Part shown: positions 19,269-27,767 of the stretch, piece by piece
How the letters are laid out: every line of letters begins with the position of its first letter
How positions within the stretch are numbered: position 1 is the stretch's first letter
Assembly (NCBI GenBank): GCA_013360565.1
Contig: JABWBI010000010.1
Location: 1-32,465, forward strand
Direction of reading: 5' to 3'
From: Candidatus Sumerlaeia bacterium
Lineage (GTDB): Bacteria > Sumerlaeota > Sumerlaeia > JABWBI01
Length of the DNA: 32,465 bases
Program-made: the position numbers and the translations under genes
The notes under the pieces: model-generated
The model's database searches: none
Seen by the model: the letters and a program-made list of their open reading frames with translations, nothing else
What the model was told of the DNA's origin: nothing

Positions 19269-21115
19269 GCACCCGCGCCGTCTCGGTCGCTCTCACGCTC
19301 ACGGTGATGATCCCCTGCGCCATGACTCAGCCGAGCACAGACCAGCCCCCCTTCCCGCTTGCCCTGTCGCAGGCGCAAGAAGCCTGGGTTCAGCAGACCC
19401 TCGCCGGCCTCTCCCTTGAAGAGCGAGTCGGCCAGATGATCTTTCCCGCCGTCCCCTGGGACGTCCGCAAGCACCGCCGCGAGTTCGAGCGCGTCGCGGC
19501 TCTCGCCGGGACCATCGGCGTCGGCGGCTTCATCGTGGGCGGGGGCACCGCGGCCCAGCGCGTGCCTGTCATCAACGAACTCCAAGCCCGGAGCGATCTG
19601 CCCCTTCTGATCTGCGCCGACTTCGAAGCCGGGGTGGGCCTGGTCTGGTCCGATGCAACCCCCCTGCCCCGGGCCATGGCCCAGGCCGCGACCGGCGACC
19701 CCGGGGCCGCTCGCCTCGCGGGAGAGATCACCGCCCGCGAGTCTCGCCTCTGCGGTGTTCACTGGCCGCTCGTGCCCATCTGCGACGTCAACATCAACCC
19801 CGACAACCCCATCATCAACGTCCGCTCCTACGGCGAGGATGTCGAGACGGTCTCGCGCTTCGCCGTCGCCTTCACCGAGGGCGTCCAGAGCGCGGGTGCC
19901 ATCGCCTGCGCCAAGCACTTCCCCGGTCACGGCGACACCGCCACCGACAGCCACATGACGCTCGCCGTCGTCGACGCCGGGCGCGACCGGCTCGAGAGCG
20001 TCGAGTTCCCCCCCTTCGCCGCGGCAATCCGCGGCGGCGTGGGCAGCGTGATGTCCAGCCACATCTGGCTGCCCGCGCTGATGGAAGGCGAGGGACAGAT
20101 CCCCGCGACCGTCAGCCGCAACGTGATGACTGGCCTTCTGCGCGGCGAGATGGGCTTCGGAGGCCTCGTGACCACCGACTCGATGCGCATGCGCGGCGTC
20201 ACCGAGCTCTACGGCCCCGGTGAGGCGGCTGTCCGCGCCGTGCAGGCCGGTGTCGACTGCATCCTCGTCAGCCAGGACGACGAGGCGGCTTGGCGGGCTA
20301 TCATCGACGCCGTCCGCGCCGGCGAGATCGGAGAGGCCGCCATTGCGCGCAGCGTCGAGCGCGTTCTCCGCGCCAAGGCGTGGCTCGGACTCCACGAGGG
20401 CGGCACGCAGATCGACGTCGACGCCGCGCTCGCCGGCCTCCAGAGCCCTGCGGCCATGGCCACCGCGCGCGGCCTGACCCGCCGGTCGATCACTGTCATC
20501 CGCGATCACGACTCCGCCTTGCCTGTCGACCCCGCGGCCCACCGCCGCGTTCTCCACCTCGCCATCTTCGACGAGTCCCCCCGCTGGCGTCCGTCGTCGC
20601 TCGAGCCGTTCACCGAGACCCTCGCCCGCCGCTTCGGTCAAGTCCGCCGGCAGGTCGTCTTCCTCGAGCCCAAGGAGAGCATCGTCGAGGAATTCGAAGA
20701 CATCCCGTGGGAGACCACCGGCGAGGAGATTCAGCGCTCGTGGGGACTCACGCCCGCCGTGGCCGAGCGCATCCGCGAGGAGGCCCGTGAGGCCGATCTG
20801 ATCGCCATCACGACGCACATTCGCATCGCCGCCAACAAGGGCTCCATTTCCCTCAGCGAGGAGTCCGTCGCCCTCGTCCGCGAGCTGCTCGCGCTCGGTC
20901 GCCCCGCCATCCTCGTCAGCTTCGGCAGCCCCTATGTCCTGGCCGAGCTCCCCGAAGCCGCCATCATGATCGCCACGTACGACTGGTCGCCCCTCACCTG
21001 CGAAGCGGCCGCGGAGGCGATCACCGGCGAATTCGCGGTGACCGGCAGACTCCCTGTCACCCTCCCCGGCCTCGCCCCGCGCGGCGCGGGTTTGACCATC
21101 CCCGCGCGCCGCTGA
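19265..21115 (+). CDS. Glycoside hydrolase family 3 (beta-N-acetylhexosaminidase/NagZ-like) with C-terminal GH3 domain
   Basis: LSLEERVGQMIFPAVPWD; CAKHFPGHGDTATDSH; GLVTTDSMRMRGV; 4-nt overlap with the preceding gene; N-terminal signal-like segment. Confidence 0.88.
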   Translation: MSTRAVSVALTLTVMIPCAMTQPSTDQPPFPLALSQAQEAWVQQTLAGLSLEERVGQMIFPAVPWDVRKHRREFERVAALAGTIGVGGFIVGGGTAAQRVPVINELQARSDLPLLICADFEAGVGLVWSDATPLPRAMAQAATGDPGAARLAGEITARESRLCGVHWPLVPICDVNINPDNPIINVRSYGEDVETVSRFAVAFTEGVQSAGAIACAKHFPGHGDTATDSHMTLAVVDAGRDRLESVEFPPFAAAIRGGVGSVMSSHIWLPALMEGEGQIPATVSRNVMTGLLRGEMGFGGLVTTDSMRMRGVTELYGPGEAAVRAVQAGVDCILVSQDDEAAWRAIIDAVRAGEIGEAAIARSVERVLRAKAWLGLHEGGTQIDVDAALAGLQSPAAMATARGLTRRSITVIRDHDSALPVDPAAHRRVLHLAIFDESPRWRPSSLEPFTETLARRFGQVRRQVVFLEPKESIVEEFEDIPWETTGEEIQRSWGLTPAVAERIREEAREADLIAITTHIRIAANKGSISLSEESVALVRELLALGRPAILVSFGSPYVLAELPEAAIMIATYDWSPLTCEAAAEAITGEFAVTGRLPVTLPGLAPRGAGLTIPARR

Positions 21116-21184
21116 GCCCCGGAACCGCTTGACAGAGGACCGCCGGTGAAGGATTCCGGCACGATCTCCGTCTCCGAGGTGCCC

Positions 21185-21709
21185 ATGCCGCTCCAGACCG
21201 CTCCCGATTTCTCCCTCCCCGGGGTCGATGGCCGCATTCGATCGCTCGCCGACTACGCAGACAGGCCGGTGCTCGTCGTCTTCTTCTCCTGCAATCACTG
21301 CCCCTACGTGCAGGCCTACGAAAGCCGTCTCATGGAGATCCAGCGCGACTTCGCACCGCGCGGGGTGCAGCTGGTCGCGATCAACTCCAATGATGATGTC
21401 ACCCACCCGGCCGACTCCTTCGAGCGGATGGTCGAGCGAGCGCGCGAGCGGGGGTTCAACTTCGACTACCTCCGCGATGCGACGCAGGGTGTGGCCCGCG
21501 CGTATGCCGCTCAGCGCACGCCTGAGGTGTTCGTCTTCGATGCCGCACGGCGCCTGCGCTATCACGGGGGCATCGACGACTCGTGGGACAACCCGCGGGC
21601 GGTGACGCGGACGCCGCTGCGCGACGCGGTCACCGCCCTCCTCGAGGGGCGCGAACCCACGCCCGTCTCCACGCCGGCCGTCGGCTGCACGATCAAGTGG
21701 AGGGCCTGA
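21185..21709 (+). CDS. Thioredoxin-fold / AhpC-TSA-like family protein
   Basis: APDFSLPGVDGRIRSLADYADRPVLVVFFSCNHCPYVQAYESRL; TPEVFVFD. ATG 21185 preferred over 21146 because TTGACA-17-GATTCC lies at 21129-21157. Confidence 0.85.
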   Translation: MPLQTAPDFSLPGVDGRIRSLADYADRPVLVVFFSCNHCPYVQAYESRLMEIQRDFAPRGVQLVAINSNDDVTHPADSFERMVERARERGFNFDYLRDATQGVARAYAAQRTPEVFVFDAARRLRYHGGIDDSWDNPRAVTRTPLRDAVTALLEGREPTPVSTPAVGCTIKWRA

Positions 21710-21710
21710 C

Positions 21711-22625
21711 GTGACGCGGCCCGACTGGCTCGCTCTGGCGCCTGAGGTCGCCGAGGCCCTGCGGCACAGCGAGCCGGTCGTCGCCTTCGAATCGACCGTC
21801 ATCGCCCATGGCCTCCCGCGTCCGCGGAACCTCGAACTCGCGCGGCGCATCGAGGTGATCGCCCGCGAAGAGGGCTGTGTCCCAGCAACTGTTGCCATCC
21901 TCGGCGGCCGCCTCCATGTCGGCCTCGCGGAGGAAGAGATCACGCAGCTCACCATCCCCGGCGTAGCCAAAGTGAACCTCTCGAACCTGCCGGCCGTCCT
22001 CGCCACTGGTCTCACGGGCGCCACCACAGTCGCCGCGACGATGCTCGCCTGCGACCTCGCCGGCATCGAGGTCTTCGCCACGGGCGGCATCGGTGGCGTG
22101 CATCCCAACGCCGCCGAGGACTTCGACATCTCCGCCGACCTGACGGCTCTCTCCCGCTTCCGCGTCTCTGTCGTCTCCGCCGGCGCCAAGGCCATCCTCG
22201 ACCTCAGCGCCACTCTCCAGGCGCTCGAGACCCGGGGCGTGCCGGTCATCGGCTTCGGCATCGACGAGTTTCCCGCCTTCTATTCGCGCACGAGCGGCTT
22301 CGCCGTCGATGCGCGCGTCGACACGCCGGCCGAGGCGGCGCAGGTCATCGCCGCCCACCGTGCCAATCCCCACGCCGGGGGCCTCCTGCTCGCCAATCCC
22401 ATCCCGCCTGAGCACGCCCTCGAAGCGGACGAGATTGCCGATGCGATCGCCCGGGCTCAGACCGACGCCGCCGCCCAGGGCATCCGTGGGCGCGAGGTGA
22501 CCCCCTTCCTCCTCGGGGCCATTGAGCACCACACCGGCTCGCGATCCCTCGAGGCGAACATCGCCCTCCTCGAAAACAACGCGCGCCTCGCCGCCCAGGT
22601 CGCCAAAGCCATTGCCCAGCGGTGA
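21711..22625 (+). CDS. psuG: Pseudouridine-5'-phosphate glycosidase
   Basis: VVAFESTVIAHGLPRPRNLELA; GCVPATVAILGGRLHVGL; KVNLSNLPAVLATGLTGATTVAATM; ATGGIGGVH. GTG start. Confidence 0.94.
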   Translation: MTRPDWLALAPEVAEALRHSEPVVAFESTVIAHGLPRPRNLELARRIEVIAREEGCVPATVAILGGRLHVGLAEEEITQLTIPGVAKVNLSNLPAVLATGLTGATTVAATMLACDLAGIEVFATGGIGGVHPNAAEDFDISADLTALSRFRVSVVSAGAKAILDLSATLQALETRGVPVIGFGIDEFPAFYSRTSGFAVDARVDTPAEAAQVIAAHRANPHAGGLLLANPIPPEHALEADEIADAIARAQTDAAAQGIRGREVTPFLLGAIEHHTGSRSLEANIALLENNARLAAQVAKAIAQR

Positions 22626-22660
22626 ACCCAGGCGGCTCGCCTCCGTCTCGTCCGATTTCT

Positions 22661-22689
22661 GTGACACCCCGCATCCTGCGCGCTAGAAA
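22661..22689 (+). promoter_or_regulatory. Candidate promoter GTGACA-17-TAGAAA
   Basis: GTGACA 22661-22666, 17-nt spacer, TAGAAA 22684-22689; lies in the psuG to hypothetical gap. Confidence 0.35.
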
Positions 22690-22734
22690 GGGTGTCGTAG
22701 GGGCCGACACCCGTCACCACGCCCTCGCGGTGAC
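22690..22734. repeat. Two adjacent hairpins
   Basis: GGGTGTCG (22690-22697) / CGACACCC (22705-22712) with 7-nt loop; then GTCACC (22713-22718) / GGTGAC (22729-22734). Both stems are perfect. Confidence 0.6.
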
Positions 22735-22748
22735 CCACGAAAGGCGGA

Positions 22749-23204
22749 TTGGCCCCCGTGTCCGACATCGCCCCTCTTCTGGCCGACTTGGCTCGTCTCC
22801 CGCAGGTGAGCCCCGAGATCCTCTCCGAAATCGAGCTGATGACGCCGCAGATGCTTGCGCATCTCGACGCGATGCTGACGCATCACCCCGAACTCGCGGC
22901 CCTGCCGATGCCTCGGGGCCCCCTCGACTGCCGCCGGACGCTCCGTCAGATTGCCTCCGGCTTCCTCGCCGCGCTGCACAGCGGTCACGGCGTCCGTCTC
23001 ATCGCCTGGGCCGGACACACGCTGGCCACCCAGCGCGCGATGGGCTTTCTCCCCGAGCACTGGCGCATCGAGATCGAGTGCACGCTCAGCCTCATCGACC
23101 AGAATCTCTCCCCCGAGGCCGCCGCCGTCCTCCGCCCCCTTCTCGTCTGGATCCTCCGCCACCTGGGTGCGCTCGAGGAGGCCGCCGCCTGCGAGGCCGC
23201 CTGA
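22749..23204 (+). CDS. Hypothetical protein, about 150 aa, predominantly helical
   Basis: Open frame in a gap otherwise unexplained; composition is protein-like ([82 protein letters not shown]...). TTG 22749 or GTG 22758 start. Confidence 0.6.
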   Translation: MAPVSDIAPLLADLARLPQVSPEILSEIELMTPQMLAHLDAMLTHHPELAALPMPRGPLDCRRTLRQIASGFLAALHSGHGVRLIAWAGHTLATQRAMGFLPEHWRIEIECTLSLIDQNLSPEAAAVLRPLLVWILRHLGALEEAAACEAA

Positions 23205-23220
23205 CACCCCGCAGGCGCGG

Positions 23221-23249
23221 TTGACGGCGGCGCCCTGCTTGCCTAGCGT
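23221..23249 (+). promoter_or_regulatory. Candidate promoter of glnS (TTGACG-17-TAGCGT)
   Basis: TTGACG 23221-23226, 17-nt spacer, TAGCGT 23244-23249; 46 nt before ATG 23296. Confidence 0.45.
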
Positions 23250-23295
23250 CTCGCCTCAACTCGCCCCGCGACGGCGCAGGAGCCCCACGACCACC

Positions 23296-24999
23296 ATGAG
23301 CAGCAGCGGCCCGAAGGCCTCTCTCAACTTCATCGAAGAGATCGTCGAGGAGGACCTCCGCACCGGCCGCTGGGACGGTCGCGTCCACACGCGCTTTCCC
23401 CCCGAGCCCAACGGCTATCTCCACATCGGCCATGCGAAGTCTATCCTTCTCAACTGGGGCCTCGCCCGGCGCCACGGCGGCCAGTTCAATCTCCGCTTCG
23501 ACGACACCAACCCTGTCAAGGAAGAGCAAGAGTACGTCGACTCCATCATCCAGGACGTCCAGTGGCTCGGTGCCGACTGGGAGGGCCGTCTGTTCTTCGC
23601 CTCTGACTACTTCGACCAGATGTGCCAGTGGGCGATCGAACTCATCGAGAAGGGCAAGGCCTACGTCTGCGACCTCACCTCCGAGCAGGTCAGTGCGATG
23701 CGGGGCGCCCCCACCCGCCCCGGACAGGAGAGCCCGTATCGAAACCGCAGCGTCGAGGAGAACCTCGACCTCTTCCGCCGCATGCGCGCCGGCGAGTTCC
23801 CTGATGGCGCGCGGACGCTGCGCGCGAAAATCGACATGGCGTCCCCCAATCTCAATCTCCGCGATCCCATCATGTACCGCATCCTCCATACCCCGCATCA
23901 CCGCACCGGTGACCGGTGGTGCATCTACCCGATGTATGACTGGGCGCACGGGCTCGAGGATTCCATCGAAGGCATCACGCACTCGATCTGCACGCTGGAG
24001 TTCGAGAATCACCGGCCACTCTATGACTGGTTCATCGACGCGATCAACGAGGGGCGGCCCGAGCCGATCCATCATCCCCGGCAGATCGAGTTCGCCCGCC
24101 TGGCCCTCACCCACACGGTGATGAGCAAGCGCCGTCTGCTGGAGCTCGTCCGCGAGCACCACGTGCGCGGATGGGACGACCCGAGGATGCCCACGATCGC
24201 CGGCCTGCGCCGCCGCGGCCACACCCCCGAGGCGATCCGTGAGTTCTGCCAGCGCATCGGCGTGGCGAAGGCCAACAGCACCGTGGACATCGCGCAGCTC
24301 GAGGACTGCGTCCGCGAGGATCTCAACCGGCGCGCGCCGCGCCGCATGGCCGTCCTCCGGCCCCTGCGCGTGGTGCTGACCAACTACCCCGAGGGGCAGA
24401 CCGAGCAGCTCGAGGCCGTGAACAACCCCGAGAACCCCGATGCCGGCTCGCGCCCCGTGCCCTTCTCCCGTGTCCTCTACATCGAACGCGATGATTTCCG
24501 CGAGGTGCCTCCTCCTAAGTTCCACCGCCTCTCGCCCGGCAAGGAGGTTCGCCTGCGCTGCGCCTATTTCGTCACCTGCCAGGAGGCGGTCAGAGATGCC
24601 GCGGGAGAGATCATCGAACTGCGCTGCACCTACGACCCGGCGACACGTGGCGGCAGCGCCCCCGATGGCCGCAAGGTCAAGGCGACGATTCACTGGGTGA
24701 GCGCCGAGCACGCCGTTCAGGCGGAGGTCCGTCTCTTCGATCACCTCTTCCGCGCGGCCGATCCCTCCGGCGTGCCCGAGGGCGGAGACTGGCGTCAGAG
24801 CCTCAATCCCCACTCGCTCGAGACGATTGGCGATGCCCGCCTCGAGCCCGGCTTGGCCGCGGCCGGTGCGGGCGAGCGATTCCAGTTCGAGCGGCTGGGC
24901 TACTTCTGCGCGGACCTCGACACCTCACCGCAGCGGCCCGTCTTCAATCGCATCGTCACGCTCCGGGACACCTGGGCCAAGATCGAGAGACGCTCGTAG
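23296..24999 (+). CDS. glnS: Glutaminyl-tRNA synthetase
   Basis: [76 protein letters not shown]. Confidence 0.95.
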   Translation: MSSSGPKASLNFIEEIVEEDLRTGRWDGRVHTRFPPEPNGYLHIGHAKSILLNWGLARRHGGQFNLRFDDTNPVKEEQEYVDSIIQDVQWLGADWEGRLFFASDYFDQMCQWAIELIEKGKAYVCDLTSEQVSAMRGAPTRPGQESPYRNRSVEENLDLFRRMRAGEFPDGARTLRAKIDMASPNLNLRDPIMYRILHTPHHRTGDRWCIYPMYDWAHGLEDSIEGITHSICTLEFENHRPLYDWFIDAINEGRPEPIHHPRQIEFARLALTHTVMSKRRLLELVREHHVRGWDDPRMPTIAGLRRRGHTPEAIREFCQRIGVAKANSTVDIAQLEDCVREDLNRRAPRRMAVLRPLRVVLTNYPEGQTEQLEAVNNPENPDAGSRPVPFSRVLYIERDDFREVPPPKFHRLSPGKEVRLRCAYFVTCQEAVRDAAGEIIELRCTYDPATRGGSAPDGRKVKATIHWVSAEHAVQAEVRLFDHLFRAADPSGVPEGGDWRQSLNPHSLETIGDARLEPGLAAAGAGERFQFERLGYFCADLDTSPQRPVFNRIVTLRDTWAKIERRS

Positions 25000-25020
25000 C
25001 GCAGTCCGGTGCGAGCATGC

Positions 25021-26616
25021 TCACTCGGAGCGCAGTGCCTCCGCGATGCGCCTGAGCGTCCGCTCTCTGCCGACGAGAAACAGTGTCTCGTGAATCCCCG
25101 GGCTGGCGGCACGGCCGGTCACCGCGACGCGGAGCGGCTGAGCCACCTGGCCGATCTCGAGGCCGCTCGCCTCGAGGAAGGCCGTGATCGCCGTCTCCAG
25201 CGACGCGACGGTCCAGTCGCCGGCCGCCGCCAGCGGCTCTCGCACCCGGCGAAGCACATCGAGGCCGGCACCGCCATTGGCCAGCAGCACCTTGCGCCTC
25301 GCCTTGTCGTCGATGGTCACGTCCTCGTCGAAGAAGCACGCCGTCTCGACCGGGAACTCCGCAAGGGTGCGCAGGCGCGGGCGCATCTGCTCGGCGAGGA
25401 ACGCAAACCAGGCCGGGTCGACGGCGTCCGGGTCGCGGCCCGCCCGGCGAAGCTCTCCGCGCAGTGCGGCCTGCAACTTCTCCGGTGGCATGGCCGCGAT
25501 GTAGCGCTGATTCATCCACAGCAGCTTCTTCATGTTGAGCTGCGCCCCGCTCTTCACCACCCGGTCCAGCGTGAACGCCTCGATCATCTCCGCCTTCGAC
25601 ATCACCTCGCGGTCGTCGCCGGGACTCCAGCCACAGAGAGCGAGGAAGTTGAAGAGGCAATCCGGAAGGATCCCCCGGGCCTGGAAGTCGCCAACGTACG
25701 CGTCCCCGTCGCGCTTGGAGTAGGGGCGCCCCCTGTCGTTGAGGATCATCGGGAAGTGGCCGAACTGGGGCGGGGTGACGCCCATCGCGCGATAGATGAA
25801 GAGGTGGCGGTATGTGTTTTCCACGTGGTCGTTGCCGCGCAGCACGTGCGTCACGCCCATCTCGTGGTCGTCGACGCAGTTCGCGAGGTGGAACACCGGC
25901 GAGCCGTCCGCGCGTGCGATGACCAGATCGCGGATGCTGTCGAGCGGCTTCTCCAGGCGCCCCAGAACGAGATCGTCGTAGTGGACGAACCGGCGGCGGA
26001 AGCGGAGCGACACCGGTCGCGAGCCGAGCAATGACTCCAGCGCCACAGGCTCGCGCGACTCCCCCGCTCTGGCGCGCAGCGCCGCGCCTGAGTGTGTCGC
26101 CGCGTCCGCCGTGGCGATCTCCAAGTCCGTCAACGCGTCCCAGTTCAACCGCTCCGTGACCGCCTCCCTTCCCGCGCCCCGTGTGGTCACCGCCACACCG
26201 GGCGCGCTGATCGCCGTCTCGGCCTGCGAGACGTCGATCTCGACCGGGTGCCGTGACTCCGTGACAAACGACGGATCGAACAGCGCCGATGTCATGTGGA
26301 GCACCGCCGGCCCATCAGGTGTGATGCGGGACGCGAGTCCTCTCTCGATCATCGCCGCGACAGCCGCGTCGTGCCGCGGGCGCCGCGTGCTCTGATACAC
26401 CGGCTCCTCGTCCGGCTCGAGCTCCAGCCACTGCATCGCCGCCAGCAGCGTCTGCACCGCCTCGGGTGTCGAGCGCTCGCGGTCAGTGTCCTCGACGCGC
26501 AGCAGGAACTGCCCCCCCTCGTGCCGGGCGAAGAGCCAGTTCAGAATCGCGGCGCGGATGTTCCCGATGTGGACGTGCCCCGTCGGGCTCGGTGCAAAGC
26601 GGACGCGGACGGACAT
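25021..26616 (-). CDS. gltX: Glutamyl-tRNA synthetase (divergent CP1 region)
   Basis: MSVRVRFAPSPTGHVHIGNIRAAILNWLFARHEGGQFLLRVEDTDRERSTPEAVQTLL; THVLRGNDHVENT; YSKRDGDAYVGDF; LNFLALCGWSPGDDREVMSK-like segment. Confidence 0.92.
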   Translation of the reverse strand: MSVRVRFAPSPTGHVHIGNIRAAILNWLFARHEGGQFLLRVEDTDRERSTPEAVQTLLAAMQWLELEPDEEPVYQSTRRPRHDAAVAAMIERGLASRITPDGPAVLHMTSALFDPSFVTESRHPVEIDVSQAETAISAPGVAVTTRGAGREAVTERLNWDALTDLEIATADAATHSGAALRARAGESREPVALESLLGSRPVSLRFRRRFVHYDDLVLGRLEKPLDSIRDLVIARADGSPVFHLANCVDDHEMGVTHVLRGNDHVENTYRHLFIYRAMGVTPPQFGHFPMILNDRGRPYSKRDGDAYVGDFQARGILPDCLFNFLALCGWSPGDDREVMSKAEMIEAFTLDRVVKSGAQLNMKKLLWMNQRYIAAMPPEKLQAALRGELRRAGRDPDAVDPAWFAFLAEQMRPRLRTLAEFPVETACFFDEDVTIDDKARRKVLLANGGAGLDVLRRVREPLAAAGDWTVASLETAITAFLEASGLEIGQVAQPLRVAVTGRAASPGIHETLFLVGRERTLRRIAEALRSE

Positions 26617-26677
26617 GGATGACCTCTCAGGTGGCCGCGCATCCTGCACACTGCCCGCGGCCCGCGCCACCTCTCTC

Positions 26678-27679
26678 TCAGTCCGTCCCGAGGCCCCACT
26701 CGCTCAGCAGCGCCTCGACATTCGCCAGCGGCACGTCAGGGCCGATCTCGCTCTGCAGGATCACGCCCCCCTCGGGCCGGTCGAACACGCGCCGAAAGTC
26801 GCGCGCCGCCGCACGCACCTCGCCGGGTGTCGCCCGCGGCAGCAGGTTCTGCCGGTCCACCTCGCCCCACTGACACATTCGCCCCCGGGCCGCGTCGACC
26901 CTCTCCCGGCCCATGCAGTCGACCTCGCAGTTCAGCACGTCGATCCCGATCTCCGCCAGGTCCGGGACGATTGCCAGGATCATCCCATCGCTGTGCATGA
27001 ACGCCGCCTTCCCCGCCCGGTGGATCTCCTCTGCCCATCGCCGGTAGATCGGCTTGAAGTGCGTCCGCCAGTCCTCGGGAGAGATGAACGTCGCCCGCTG
27101 CGAACCCCAATCGTCGACGAAGTGGATCCCGTCGAGCTCGAGCGTCAACAGCTCGGCGAGCAGGCGGTCGAAGAACCCCGCCACTCCCTCCAGCAGCGCG
27201 GCAAATCGCTCCGGCGCGACCAGCATGTCCATCATCACCAGCTCCATCGGCCGCAGCCAGCACATGCGGTGAAACAGCTCGAGTGGTCCTCCCAGCCGGA
27301 AGCCCTTGTCCGCGTGTTTCTCAATGAAGGCGGGCAGGTTGGCGACGGCGGGTTTGATGGCATCATATGGCGGCTGCCATGAGTCGAAGGCGCTCTCATC
27401 GACGAGCGGAAAGCCCGTCACGATGCCCAGCAGCCCCTCCTGGACGTTGCTCCACACCGAGCCCCAGATGTCCCGGAACTCTCCGGCGCGGAAGAGCCGG
27501 TCGCCGTCCGGCCACTGGGCGAAGCCGACCTTCGCGATGTCCTGCGGCCACCGCGCCAGCAGCGTGTCGAATCCCGGCCCCAGCGCGGGCCGTGTCGCGG
27601 GGAGCGTCCACAGGTCCCGCGGCGCCCGGTCGGGCCCTTCTCGCCTGATCGTCCTCCACACCCGCTCGCGGCTGTCCAT
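26678..27679 (-). CDS. Uroporphyrinogen decarboxylase (URO-D) superfamily protein, not canonical HemE
   Basis: RERVWRTIRREGPDRAPRDLW; GIHFVDDWGSQRATFISPEDWRTHFKPIYRRWAEEIHRAGKAAFMHSDGMI; lacks the HemE N-terminal RQAGR motif. Confidence 0.8.
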   Translation of the reverse strand: MDSRERVWRTIRREGPDRAPRDLWTLPATRPALGPGFDTLLARWPQDIAKVGFAQWPDGDRLFRAGEFRDIWGSVWSNVQEGLLGIVTGFPLVDESAFDSWQPPYDAIKPAVANLPAFIEKHADKGFRLGGPLELFHRMCWLRPMELVMMDMLVAPERFAALLEGVAGFFDRLLAELLTLELDGIHFVDDWGSQRATFISPEDWRTHFKPIYRRWAEEIHRAGKAAFMHSDGMILAIVPDLAEIGIDVLNCEVDCMGRERVDAARGRMCQWGEVDRQNLLPRATPGEVRAAARDFRRVFDRPEGGVILQSEIGPDVPLANVEALLSEWGLGTD

Positions 27680-27714
27680 GCGGATTCTCCCAATTTCAAA
27701 CGTGTGCAGTCTCA

Positions 27715-27745
27715 CGCTGGCAGAGCGAGGGCGAACGTGCCAGCG
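27715..27745. repeat. Inverted repeat between proS and the URO-D-like gene
   Basis: CGCTGGCA (27715-27722) / TGCCAGCG (27738-27745), perfect 8-bp stem, 15-nt loop; no T tract. Confidence 0.55.
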
Positions 27746-27767
27746 CGATCTTCCCCCCCGCCGCCGG

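Noticed and set aside
19025-22261. 1078-aa minus-strand ORF
   Set aside because: It lies antisense to the serine hydrolase, GH3, thioredoxin-like and psuG genes, which all have clear family motifs. Its low-complexity Gly/Asp/Glu/Arg composition is the usual high-GC antisense artefact.
23092-24813. 573-aa minus-strand ORF opposite glnS
   Set aside because: Antisense shadow of glnS.
25013-25022. GAGCATGCTC palindrome between glnS and gltX
   Set aside because: Short (10 bp), loop-free, in a 21-nt convergent gap; not enough to call a terminator.
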